64,000 bases of DNA, from assembly GCA_034440615.1 (NCBI GenBank), contig JAOTOM010005186.1:1562501-1626500 (forward strand), given 5' to 3'. Positions within the stretch are counted from its first letter, which is position 1. Each line of letters opens with the position of its first letter. Both the position numbers and the translations under genes were made by a program. The notes beneath the pieces were generated by a model, which was not told the origin of the DNA, did no database searches, and worked only from the letters and a program-made list of their open reading frames with translations. The stretch is from Ashinkailepas kermadecensis. Its lineage: Eukaryota > Arthropoda > Thecostraca > Neolepadidae. Of this stretch, positions 54,603 through 64,000 are shown piece by piece.

Positions 54603-56530
54603 TGCAAGTAACACTTGAATTTTAACATATTAAAATAGCATTATTAACATAGCATACACTTCTTAAGGAGACATTCACAAGCCTGTACTCTACAGGAAGA
54701 ACCATCTGCAACATGAAGGGGTTTGGAACCTATGTGTGGCCCATATATCACCAAAGCATGGATACCAGTGGAGTCAAGTTGAGTATAGAGGTCCCTACAC
54801 GTGCCACAAGTTATTTGGCAAATGTTCATGTTAAACCCAATATGTCATTGTAAGGAGAAAAAACATGTTTCTGAACATGATGAAGACAATAGGCGGTTTC
54901 ACGTGTGCACTAGCGGGAAGTAATCGTCATGACATCCCAATGGCGGGGTCAGGGCATACTAATTATGTTGATCAGAAAGCTTTTAGTCTGTAGATTGAAC
55001 CAATTTATGATATCAATAAACAGAGTAGGTTCAGTTACCTAATACGACAAGTTTTTGGACTAGTAACAGCTTGTTTATGCACAAACCCTGAAAATGTACA
55101 CCCACATCCACGCCTGGGACATCATCTAGTCAGAAATCTGGAAGTCAGACCAAGCGAGCTTGACTTCGGAAGTAAACTCGATGACAACAGCTGTTTGTCG
55201 AATTCAGCGGTCTTCAAATGCCAAATTTTCCGAGCACTTGACTACTCTGATCAATATCGCCAGCCAACTTCAACTGCAGTAAGTGATTGGCCCTTTATGA
55301 TAGCTGGGACGAATCATAATCCAAGTTTTAAAAAATGACATCATTATTTGTGCTGATTGCATCATTTACTGCTGAAATATGTCAGGCGAGCCAACAAACA
55401 AGTTCGTCTCAGATGCGCATATTTTCGACGTGTTGCGGTCTTTTGGGTGCTGTAAACAATTCATGCTTTGTTCTTTCTTGCGTGTATGATATTCAAAGAC
55501 AAGGACCAATTGCCCTCCCCCCACAGTATGGGTTATTGAGGTAGGAGTACAGCAACATTAAAAAACGGAGCCACGTATGGTGCAGTACAGCGGATGCCAT
55601 TACAATTGTAAACAACCCACTTGTAAAGTGGAGAGAATTTAATATTTTCGGGAGCATCAAGAGGGAATCGTAGCACCTGGAAATGATGTATTTCAATATT
55701 TATTCATAATACAGGTACTTCACAGCCATAAAATAAACGTAAAAGGAAAAATATTCATCCGCAGGATTTATACTACCACTTTCTCCCTAATATTGCATAT
55801 TTGCTGGTAATCCAACGGCAAATTTATGTTCTATCCGACAACTCCTACTTCCCAGCCATGGTACCAAATGCGGCCAGATTGGCTAGTTGTTTCTGTGAAT
55901 TGAGCACTTTTTTCAAACAGTGCCACAATTTGAATATGTTGGTTAAGTTAAATATTGAATTGATTACTTCATAGTTAAAACTTCTTGAACATTCCATATA
56001 TACAGATAAAGTACATATATTTCAATGATATGCCCTTCATATTAGACGAAGTCATCAACATTGCATCCCGGTGCTTATTGGCCATCATGAAAAGGGCTAA
56101 TGTAACCGGTAAATATTTAGATGAAGGTAAAATCTGATTTGTTTGATTTTTTAAATACCATGCTTTTTGACGTGATTAAGACCACTTATTTTCTCTGCAA
56201 ATGATTACTTTTAAGCGATACCATTGATCCCATCATAGGCACAGGTCTACAGCTTATAGCCTCGATGCTTCCTCAATGCTTTAAGAACAAACTTTTGAAT
56301 CTTGTGGCAGTGGAATTAGAGCAACAACAATTTGAGCAAATAACCCCACTGGGAATGGCAGTGTTGTCAGAAAATTATGAACTTGCGTGTTTATCCTCAA
56401 AGGAAAGCTTAAGAACTATATGAGATACTGCAGCACAACCAGTGCACCATGAGGCCAAGCTTACACTGATACGAGCGGTGAGCATGGTTAGGTGGTTTGT
56501 CTACTGACTACTTAATAAATAAATCATAGA
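54603..56530. other. No gene seen
   Basis: AT-rich. This region could contain the DEK promoter and first noncoding exon, but I found no distinct signal. The word TTTTCTCTGCAAATGATTAC (56194-56213) belongs to the local repeat family of 56-62 kb. Confidence 0.45.
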
Positions 56531-56534
56531 ATAA

Positions 56535-56645
56535 GTAAAATAACCTAACCTAGCCTAACCTAGACTAAGATAATGTAGCATAATATATTAAATATATTAT
56601 AGCATAATATAATCCAACCTAACCTAACCTAGCCAGAAAAACCAG
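56535..56645 (-). mobile_element. Core of the CRE-foldback element, without inverted ends
   Basis: CCTAACCTAGACTAAGATAA, TGTAGCATAATATA, TATAGCATAATATAATCCAA and CCTAGCCAGAAAAACCAGAA match, in inverse orientation, the centre of 36379-36670. The 70-bp ends are not present. Confidence 0.72.
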
Positions 56646-56929
56646 AATTTTCCCAAACAAACTTTTGACCATGACATCAAAGCTTGCAGACATTGCTAGT
56701 GCTGCCGTTAACAGTAACAGCATTGCAAGGAACTTCAGGCCTTGATCAAAAGTTTCTAATGTGTCTGGCTGGAAATATTCGTTGTGGGGAATGAATAGGG
56801 AATTAAGCCAGAAACATCAGATTTTCAATGTCAATGAGCATTGAATTGAGTGCATGAAGTGTTGAATTTCTTCTTTATCACGTCTGTGACACATAAGGTA
56901 CTGATAATTATACACTATGTGCTATATTA

Positions 56930-58120
56930 GTAGAGTGCAGGTTATGATCATGTATTTCTTTGTCAACTGAAAAGTAATCATTTGCTTCGAAAATGAGTGG
57001 TCGCATCGTCATTTTCACGCTAAAATACCAGGTATTCAAAAAAAATTCCAAAGAATCAAAATTTACCTTGATAGAAATATATACCATGTAACCATTCATA
57101 CTTGCACAAAATGCATACCATTCAGTTGGTGACAAACTATTGCATCATACTTAACCTAGTCTAAACTAACTTAAACCAGTCTAGCCTGGCCAATCCAAAC
57201 CTAATTTAATCTAATCTAACATGAAATGGCCTGGCCTGGTCTGGCATAGCCTGGCAACTCAGCCTATCCTATCCTATCCTAGTCTAGCTCAACCCAGCCC
57301 AGCCTAGCCAGTATCATTGTGTTTTAGGGTATTCATGGGACAAATTTTACAAACATTTACCTCCATGAAGCAAAAAAGGGGTTAGGTTTTGTTAGGTTAG
57401 TTTTGCATTGAGCTTGTTTTGATTAGGAATATAAATCTAAGTTCAGTTTTTGAATCATTTTTTTTATTAAAAACAGGTCAGCCCAGGCTAGGTTAGGTTT
57501 TGTATTTGAATTTGTTTTCAACATATAAAATTGTTTGACATTTTTCCATGTCTTTAAAGATTTTTCATCACATGGTAGTGTCCTGAATTTGATATTCCAG
57601 CTAGGCCAATGTCAGTATTATTTTGCCTCCGAACTGAAAATTATGTATTTGCAGAGGAAATAAATAGTCACATCATGTCCAGCACATTCCAAGAAATCAG
57701 GAATTACATTAAACTGCAAATTTACAGAAAAAAGATGCAACATACCTTTACCTAACCTCAGAAAACAAACCTAACCATTACCTAAGAATGCAAATTCCTT
57801 ATTTTCATGGAAAATTTCTAACAATTTTTGTCATCCAAAATTTTCAAATAAAAAAGCCTCACCTAGACTAAGCTAGCCTGAACTATTTTGGAAGGGAAAA
57901 ATTGGGGATTAATTTCCAAGAAAAATTGGGAATGTTTCTAGCTTACCACAAAAGCCTAACTTAATCTACCTCAACTGAACATAACCAAACCTAACCCCTT
58001 TATATGCTTCATGGAGGTAGTGTGTAATCTTGTCTCATGGTTACATTAAACAGCAATAATACTGAAAAGTATGCATTTTCAGCGGAAATGAGTGGTTACA
58101 ACATGAACTAATCACATTCC
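56930..58120. repeat. Local CCTAA-rich repeat family
   Basis: Modules such as CAACTGAAAAGTAATCATTT, GAAAATGAGTGGTCGCATC, TTTGCAGAGGAAATAAATAG, CCTAACCCCTTTATATGCTT and CATGGAGGTAGTGTGTAATC recur in both orientations here and at 60060-60110 and 61380-61700. They are interspersed with CCTAA/TTAGG runs. No coding is seen. The element boundaries are unresolved. Confidence 0.6.
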
Positions 58121-58660
58121 CCAGTATTGCATTGGGAACAAAAAAATTGTAATCACAAATTAGGTAGGTACCTTAAACTGCAAATTCACCCAAATGACTT
58201 CCAACAATGGCAAATTTTGGTATGTAGGTACATCCAATGTGCAACAACCTGGCGATCATACAGTGGGCAACCGCTACCTGCACTCAATTTTCATAATCTG
58301 CTTTTCGTCACAACCATGGAACGTGAGCAATGCATAGGAAGTGTTTGCAGGGCATGCAAAGAAAAACATGACTCGCAACCACACAAGAATGTTCACCAAC
58401 CGAAGCTGGGTGTATGCCACCCACATCAAGATCCATCTTGATTTCAGGCCCTTCTACACCCTCAGCACATGCAGAAATTTTAGCAAACAAGTAAATTTGA
58501 ACGCGCGAACTGCGGCAAACCCTCCGGCAAACTTCGATGATACTCGGACGTTCGGTTTATGCGCAGGCTTTTCACGCGTGCATCATGACGTACTACAAAT
58601 ACAAGTCTTGTTTCATATACGTCGGAGTAATGCTTATTTATCCCCATTGTTTCCGTCAAT
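58120..58660. other. No gene seen
   Basis: Short frames only; no domain recognised. Confidence 0.45.
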
Positions 58661-58970
58661 TCAAGCCAAGGGTGGATAGAGAGGCGGAACTGGGAACATT
58701 TTCCCCTCTAGTAGGAAAAGACACATTGCTCAGGAAGGCTCGAGTGAACCCCTCCCCCTCCTAGCGCGGATTTTTCAGTCAGTCATCCTTTACAGAGGAA
58801 GAAGCTCCTCTGAAACGAAAAGGCACCTTCAGTATTCTCGACTGCGAACCGCCCTCCCCCCCCCCCCCCCCCACTGGACGATAATTTTCCCGCAGCCGAC
58901 GCCTGTCTGAGGAAACTTGCCCATCTACAATACAAATTCCTGGATCCGCTCCCATGTTCCTGCACTCCTA
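58660..58970 (-). mobile_element. Dispersed repeat, GGATCCAGGAATT-edged family (inverse)
   Basis: The right edge reads AAATTCCTGGATCCGCTCC, the inverse of the left edge at 22190. Inside are GCTCCTCTGAAACGAAAAGG, a 17-base C run, and AGGCTCGAGTGAACCCCTCC. Confidence 0.6.
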
Positions 58971-59695
58971 GGATTGGACTTCACCTACAAACTTTTCCTG
59001 GTGATGTCATTTCCTGAATCGGTGAGGCATAGGACCACAACAATAAGTCTTAAACCATCTTTATAATACTCGTTTGTAGCTGCAATTTGCTCCCTGCCTG
59101 GTGGCTGACGATACTTCCAAGTGCAAAGGACGAAATTCTTAGGCTAAATAACACATTCCAGATATAAACTAAAACTAACATCACATAGCATTTAAAATAT
59201 CAATAAACAATCGATCTTCATCAATTACTAGAGTTGTCACATTAACAACAAGAGCAATTTGTTATTTGGTAGTGGCCAGAGAGTGATGTAATGGCGAGTG
59301 TTTTCTGGCATTATTTTAATGAAACCATTTTATATTCCCAAACCGATATTCAGCCGGTTAATGAACATGCTGGGCTTGGAGGCTCAGTTGTTGAATGCGT
59401 CGTAAAGCGAAATCACCACAACCGCCACAACATACCGACTACTGGTGGGCTGTTGTTGTTGTTGTTGGGGGCAAGGCGTTGGGGGTCAAAAATGACTACT
59501 TTTTGGCGGGTGGACGACCTTAACAAATACGAGACGAATGACGATGAATGCTTCATTAATCGATGTATTTTAATTAATGTAGGTAGTCGTGCAGGCGTAC
59601 AATTGTACTGAATAATTCCCATTGAGCCTCTAAAACGACTCCCCACCCTGCTATTTAGGACCGCATGGGATACTTGCTCTTGTCCCTCACACTCC
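58970..59695. other. No gene seen
   Basis: AT-rich unassigned sequence. The plus frame 59291-59611 has no recognisable domain. Confidence 0.45.
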
Positions 59696-59699
59696 TGTT

Positions 59700-60010
59700 A
59701 GTTATTTCCAGTACTCTGAAGTAGGTATCTTGCCTCTTCAATAAGATTGATCAAGTTCCCTTCATCCCATTCACATTGCACATATTTTAAAGTCTCCTCC
59801 AGACCATGATTCATAACCTCAACCTTACACTTTTCATAGTTGAGATATCTGCCATTAATCAGCCCACTTTTTAGGTCCTCCAAGTCTAATTGAACATTAC
59901 TGGATTGGTCACTACTGTTGGCCATTCCTACCTTCTTGGTGTCATCAGGAAATTTGATCAGCCTATTTCTCAGCCTGGTAATTTTGCAGTTTAAGGTAAT
60001 TTCTGATTTC
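59700..60010 (-). pseudogene. Degenerate CR1-like reverse-transcriptase fragment (distal part)
   Basis: The minus frame has RLIKFPDDTKKVG in place of the LSKFADDTK catalytic box, then LDLEDLKSGLINGRYLNYEK and CKVEVMNHG, corresponding to the palm/thumb with NxEKCKVMHLG. The catalytic Ala is changed and flanking frames are broken. It may be the second half of the copy at 61700-62060. Confidence 0.7.
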
Positions 60011-60720
60011 TTGGATTTTCTTTTTCTAATGCAATGTTTATTGAATGTGCTGAACATGTGACTACTTATTTCCTCTGCAAATGCATACCTTTCAGTTGAG
60101 AGGCAAAATAATAACCAAAAGGGGCTTAGAGTTGAGTACCTAATATAGCATAAAAAGTAGGTATGATGGCCGTAATGATCTCAATGGGTCCATACTAACG
60201 ACCGTAACAACAGCACTCACGGTCTGTACTAGCTTATGCAGCGAGCATACATATGGACGATCTCCACCTACTGTTTGGCAGTGGAACGTGCATACTTTCT
60301 GTACGTACGGACGGTGCCGGCTGGGGTGACTGCAGCGAGTTCACTTCAGCCATAGTTCCTCAAAATTGTGTGCTTCTAGTTTCAGATCTTAGGTGTCCAA
60401 AACCCCTGTGAACATTATGTGAGAGAGGCATGTTGACCGGGGATCTTCTGCACTTCCTACGGTAGCATTGCTTGCACTCAAAATGTAACGGAATGTGGTG
60501 TGTACGGAACCGGGCTGTTGAAATAAACAACTTGAACTGGATATGGATGAAATGTTTCATGGGGTCACAGACCCTCTCTGTGAGGTGGTGTATGACCACT
60601 TTGGTTCAAAGATACCAAAAGTTGAATGCCTGCAGAAAGTGAGATGTCTTACTGCAGGGTAGCATGAAGCTATTATGGAGCCATCTCAGTGGCTCCAGTT
60701 CATCAGAATCCATTTCAATT
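60010..60720. other. No gene seen
   Basis: It contains one module of the local repeat (60060-60110) and otherwise unassigned sequence. Confidence 0.4.
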
Positions 60721-60900
60721 GTTTCTGGGACAGGGACACTGGGGGCATGTGTCCCCAGTGTCCCCTCAGGCTTTCGGCCAGAGTAGAGCATTGAATGAAG
60801 TCTGACATTCAGTGTGCCTGAATGCCCCCTCAAATTTTTCAGCCAGAAGCACCCTTCCAGAGACTTCCATGACAATTCCAGATGTTCCAATTGGACATTC
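60720..60900 (-). repeat. Partial member of the GGCGCCCCT/CAGCCAGAGGC repeat family
   Basis: TTTTTCAGCCAGAAGCACCC, CCCCTCAGGCTTTCGGCCAG and CCATGACAATTCCAGATG echo the modules of 22190-22560 and 6290-6660. GACACTGGGGGCATGTGTCC forms a short palindrome. Confidence 0.5.
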
Positions 60901-60998
60901 ATTGCATGAGTAGGCTTTAATTGAGTATTTCCCCTCCTTACTTTCATGGACAAATATTACATCAAGCAACTCATATGATAGTGTAAAGTAATAATCAA

Positions 60999-61119
60999 AA
61001 GATTGTGGGTTTGAATCTCACCTGTCGCTACTCTTTGCCCGCAACCAATCAGCGTGACAGATTGGCGACGCTATATGACTCAACAGTCTACGTGTAGTAA
61101 AACCAATAACCAACCAATC
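60999..61119 (+). mobile_element. 5'-truncated SINE (B box and tail)
   Basis: GGGTTTGAATCTCACCTGTC, GCCCGCAACCAATCAGCGTG, TATGACTCAACAGTCTACGT and CCAATAACCAACCAAT match the 163-bp SINE from its B box onward. Confidence 0.85.
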
Positions 61120-61182
61120 TAAAGTGCAAAATTAGCCAATGGCCCTGACAGCTATCAACTGTGTGATCAGGTTAAGAGTGTG

Positions 61183-61253
61183 CTGGTGCCGAGATTCGAA
61201 CCCACCACCATCTGTACAGGAAGCGAACGCCCTAACCAACTGCGCCAATCGTC
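61183..61253 (-). mobile_element. tRNA-derived SINE head
   Basis: Minus strand: GACGATTGGCGCAGTTGGTT, AGGGCG, then GGTGGGTTCGAATCTCGGCA. Both internal promoter boxes are well kept. The cloverleaf is incomplete, so a functional tRNA is unlikely. Confidence 0.7.
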
Positions 61254-61379
61254 AACATGGTGAGCAGAATATGCTATGTAGAGCATGCCAACTGAGTAGA
61301 TGCTTATATCCTCGACAATCTCTGATGAAGTTTGGTATGTTCTTTACACACCACCTAAAAAGTAATGCTCAAAATCCAG

Positions 61380-61700
61380 AAAAAGAATGTAACATAATCT
61401 AGCCTAGCCTAGCCTCACCTTCCATGCAAGAAAGCAACTTATTATTTTATTGGAAATTGCCAATACAAAATCAATACAAAATATAACCTAGCCTAACCTA
61501 AGCTAGCCTGAACTGTTTTTGAAGAAAAAAAATCAATATTTTTGAATGAAGTTTCCAAAAGAAATTGGAATTATTCTCCTAACTTTCTACAAAACACAAA
61601 CCTAACCTAACTTAGCCAAACCTAACCCCTTTGTATACTCCACAGAGGTAAAATGTGTATAAAACTTGTCTTGTGGTTACCATAAACTGCAGTAGTACCC
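61380..61700. repeat. Local CCTAA-rich repeat family, further copy
   Basis: CCTAACCCCTTTGTATACTC, CACAGAGGTAAAATGTGTAT, CTTGTCTTGTGGTTACCATA and AACTGCAGTAGTACC match 57985-58060. Confidence 0.6.
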
Positions 61701-62060
61701 TCAGTCCTACCTCAGTCCACAAAGATGACAATGCTAAAGACAAGTGGACCTAGAACAGTCCTCTGACACTCCACTCAGAACATCCTTCTGTTCAGATTTT
61801 AATTAACATCCATTCAACACTACCCTTTTTTTCATCCACTTAACCATGTTCAATTCAACCTAGGACCTTTCCATTAACCCCATGCTGCTCTAGTTCATGA
61901 ATTAGATGCCTGTGTGGCAGTTTATCAAAAGTTCTGCTAAAGTCATAAATACGCAACATCCTGCTTTGATTGTTTGCTTCTCTAGTTACCTACTCCATGA
62001 ACTTCAGTATGTTAGTTAAACAAGATCTCCCAGATTGAAATTCATATTGAGTGTCCCTGA
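61700..62060 (-). pseudogene. Degenerate CR1-like reverse-transcriptase fragment (proximal part)
   Basis: The minus strand reads FQSGRSCLTN, then a YDFSRTFDKLPHRHLIHELE stretch, matching the FRKGRSCLTN and LDFSKAFDKVPHKRL blocks of the intact LINE. Stops and frameshifts follow. Together with 59700-60010 it gives the correct domain order on minus. Confidence 0.75.
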
Positions 62061-62129
62061 AATGATGTCACTGACCTGAAATTTGTGATGTGTTGGAAAA
62101 CAGAATTAAATGCCAACACAAAAGACATG

Positions 62130-62309
62130 AAGGGGGGCTGCTGTGGCTCAGTTTGTAGAGCGTCAGACTCTTGATCGCAAGATTGTGGGTTCGAATCTCA
62201 CAGCCAACAGCATTTACTGAGTCCACCCGCGACCATTCGGCATGAGAGGTTGGTGATGCTATATGACCTAGCAGTTGAATGCGTAGTAAAAGAACCCAAG
62301 GTTCTTCTT
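62130..62309 (+). mobile_element. tRNA-derived SINE with a different head and the shared tail
   Basis: The head is GCTGCTGTGGCTCAGTTTGT (A box) and GGTTCGAATCTCACAGCC (B box), unlike the 163-bp family. The tail CACCCGCGACCATTCGGCAT, GAGAGGTTGGTGATGCTATA and AGTAAAA is a diverged form of that family's tail. CAAAAGACATG (62119-62129) and CAAAAGACGTG (62310-62320) form an 11-bp duplication with one mismatch. Confidence 0.82.
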
Positions 62310-62329
62310 CAAAAGACGTGGACATTTTG

Positions 62330-62880
62330 CTGTGTGGAATGAGTATGCATTTCAGCAAGTTTTTTTCCCATTCCACCTTCAGTAAGATTTAATGCAAACC
62401 ACTACATAGTATGCACTTTATATGATGTGTGTCTGGTTTGGTGAGTCTGTATGTCAATTATTCACAAACCTTTTGAAATTCAAAGCTGTTTACCCATATT
62501 TGTGTGGTTGTTTGCCTATTTGCTATTCAAGTGAAGATTTGTTAACAGTAAAATGATGGTAAGCAGAGGCAGAGGAACATGAGGCAGGCACAGCTGCTCT
62601 CCAACTATTGATGATGCCAATGCTATTGACCATTTTATGGAAAACAACTTTGAAATGTCTCCACAAAACTCTTAAGACACCGGTGTTGTAGCCCCTTATT
62701 CCATGTTTGTTGTAGCCCCCTATTTATCTTAAGTCTGATTGTAAAGTGGGAATACATTTAAATCTCATCATGCTCACCTGGTGGTTAATTTGTTTCCAGA
62801 TTGACAAATCTGCATTTGCACTGTGCCTGGCTGTAGCCCGATTCAATCGGCAACGATTGCGACATGTTGCACAAGCACCC
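62330..62880. other. No gene seen upstream of ALG9
   Basis: AT-rich sequence without recognisable features. It passes abruptly into CpG-rich DNA at about 62890. Confidence 0.5.
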
Positions 62881-62889
62881 AGCAGGGTG

Positions 62890-63001
62890 TGCAATTTCTC
62901 ACCTGCATGATGACTGCGACGCCATCACCGGCGCGTAGCGGCTGAGACCGTGCCGGCGACACGGCCGCTCTGCCGCCGGCAGCGTCACGCCAACGCGAAC
63001 C
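62890..63001 (+). promoter_or_regulatory. CpG-rich 5' region of ALG9
   Basis: CG dinucleotides become frequent from about 62915 and continue through exon 1. This marks the probable promoter and 5'UTR. The start context is CGCGAACCATGG. No TATA box is evident. Confidence 0.55.
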
Positions 63002-63460
63002 ATGGCGCCCCCGACGCGCAACCGCAAGACGGCGTCGCGCAAGGAGATGCGCCGCGAGCTGCGCCAGCAGCGCCAGGACCGGCCGCCAGCGAGTGGCGAC
63101 GCTGCGCCGCCGCCGCCGCCGCCGGCGGTGGCCGCGCCGTCGGCCGGCCCCGGCCTGTGGACTCCCAGCGGCTACACCGCCTTCAAGGCGATCCTGTCGG
63201 CGCGGCTGTGCGCCGCCGTCTGGAGCAACATCCAGGACTGCGACGAGACGTTCAACTACTGGGAGCCCACCCACTACCTGCTGTACGGCCGTGGGCTGCA
63301 GACCTGGGAGTACGCGCCGCAGTATGCGCTGCGCTCCTACGCCTACCTGCTGCTGCACGTGCTGCCCGGCTACCTGTACTCCACGCTGCTGCAGAGCAAC
63401 CGTCTGCTCGTGTTCTACTTCCTGCGCTGCGTGCTCGGCCTGTTCTGCTCGCTCACCGAG
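63002..63460 (+). CDS. ALG9: ALG9 alpha-1,2-mannosyltransferase, exon 1
   Basis: It encodes residues 1-153 of a GT22-family, polytopic ER membrane enzyme. ALG9 adds the seventh and ninth mannoses, from dolichol-phosphate-mannose, to the lumenal lipid-linked oligosaccharide for N-glycosylation. The N-terminus is basic and then Pro/Ala-rich (a poly-Pro run near 36-41, with a GCC repeat in the DNA). The conserved block DCDETFNYWEPTHYLLYG (80-96) carries the acidic pair of the first lumenal loop, followed by LQTWEYAPQYALRSYAYLLL and LLVFYFLRCVLGLFCSLTE, all very close to animal ALG9. The ATG at 63002 is in good context. The donor is ACCGAG|gtgggg, phase 0. Confidence 0.95.
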
Positions 63461-63862
63461 GTGGGGGCCGCGTGTTGGCCAACGATCGACTGAGAGTTCT
63501 GGGTGTGAAGCGAAGTGCTTCATTGGTAGTTTGACTGTGAGCATCCATCCGCTACCAGTGTAGATGTAGTCGGTTCGTCCTTAATCCAAGATAATCAATC
63601 AATACCAGTGTAGATTGTGTACACATCAAGACATTAACCTGGGTTGCCGTTGTGTAGCAGATGCAGTTGTGTAGTGTAGTCGGGATTTAATTGAGGTCAA
63701 AGGGCCACATTTGAGCATGCTCCAGTCAGCAACCTGAAGATAGGCCTGGAAAACCTATGCTGCTAACTTACCCCCTGAGCTCAGCTATATTACTAGTCAG
63801 ATGTAGGAGTGGTGGTGTCAACGCAGGTGTACATCCTCCTGACAGTGGCGGTGCTGCCGCAG

Positions 63863-64000
63863 GTGTATTTCTACCGCGGAGTGTGCCGGGAGCTGGGAGC
63901 CAACATCGGTCGGCTGACGCTCGGCTTCCTCGTGCTGTCGGCCGGCATGTTCATCGCCAGCGCCGCCTTCCTGCCGTCCAGCTTCAGCATGTGCATGGGC
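63863..64000 (+). CDS. ALG9: ALG9 exon 2, cut by the window edge
   Basis: The acceptor gtgctgccgcag ends at 63862 and the exon opens with VYFYRGVCRELG, in phase 0 with exon 1, matching the LYFYKAVCKKFG of vertebrate ALG9. It continues with RLTLGFLVLSAGMFIASAAF and LPSSFSMCMG, the highly conserved membrane block. A second possible acceptor ends at 63826 and would add 12 in-frame residues. The gene continues to the right. Confidence 0.92.
   Translation, partial: MYFYRGVCRELGANIGRLTLGFLVLSAGMFIASAAFLPSSFSMCMG

Noticed and set aside
58127..59611. Short proteins of about 105 codons
   Set aside because: Length is within chance expectation and no features of a real protein are seen.

Overview
This is a eukaryotic nuclear genome window, most likely from an arthropod and possibly a crustacean. 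The evidence is GT-AG introns in animal genes, GC-rich coding exons in an AT-richer and very repeat-rich background, a CR1-like retrotransposon, several tRNA-derived SINE families, and many short TTAGG/CCTAA runs like the arthropod telomere motif. The phylum is an inference; nothing here fixes the species. Four host genes can be supported. (1) The last coding exon of a C-type lectin-like gene (+, 1826-1951), whose start lies outside the window or was not found. (2) An uninterrupted 2-aminoethanethiol (cysteamine) dioxygenase gene, ADO (-, 11496-12281), with a probable 5'UTR splice acceptor just before its ATG. (3) A complete DEK chromatin-protein gene (-, 44249-54339). I rebuilt it as eight coding exons whose splice phases all agree, giving 374 codons plus stop; the last exon carries only three codons and the stop. 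(4) The first exon and part of the second exon of ALG9 (+, 63002 to the right edge), the ER alpha-1,2-mannosyltransferase of N-glycan precursor synthesis. The genes face different ways and share no pathway. Layout: 1-1550 is a 23-bp minisatellite followed by CT/TA microsatellite. 1.8-2.1 kb is the lectin exon and a 61-bp repeat containing its stop codon. 2.4-11.2 kb is repeats and unassigned sequence. 11.5-12.3 kb is ADO. 12.9-23.1 kb is mainly long minisatellites (36-bp, about 101-bp, 20-bp, GT/GCGT, 53-bp, 35-bp). 23-39 kb holds transposable elements: a 2.6 kb CR1-like LINE with an intact reverse-transcriptase ORF, two copies of a PIF/Harbinger-like element with 3-bp target duplications, SINEs with 15-bp target duplications, and a foldback element carrying CRE-like TGACGTCA palindromes. 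39.8-43.6 kb is a 30-bp minisatellite of about 110 units, split by a hAT element and a SINE. 44.2-54.3 kb is DEK, with minisatellites and a SINE in its introns. 54.4-62.9 kb is AT-rich, with LINE remnants, SINEs and a local CCTAA-rich repeat family. 62.9-64.0 kb is the CpG-rich start of ALG9. Most long open frames in the window are artefacts of tandem repeats lacking stop codons. I found no gene cluster or defence or toxin system. The most interesting points are the completeness of DEK, a minisatellite in which every unit repeats the 5' splice site of a DEK exon, SINEs with different tRNA heads sharing one tail, and several apparently undescribed foldback or terminal-inverted-repeat elements.
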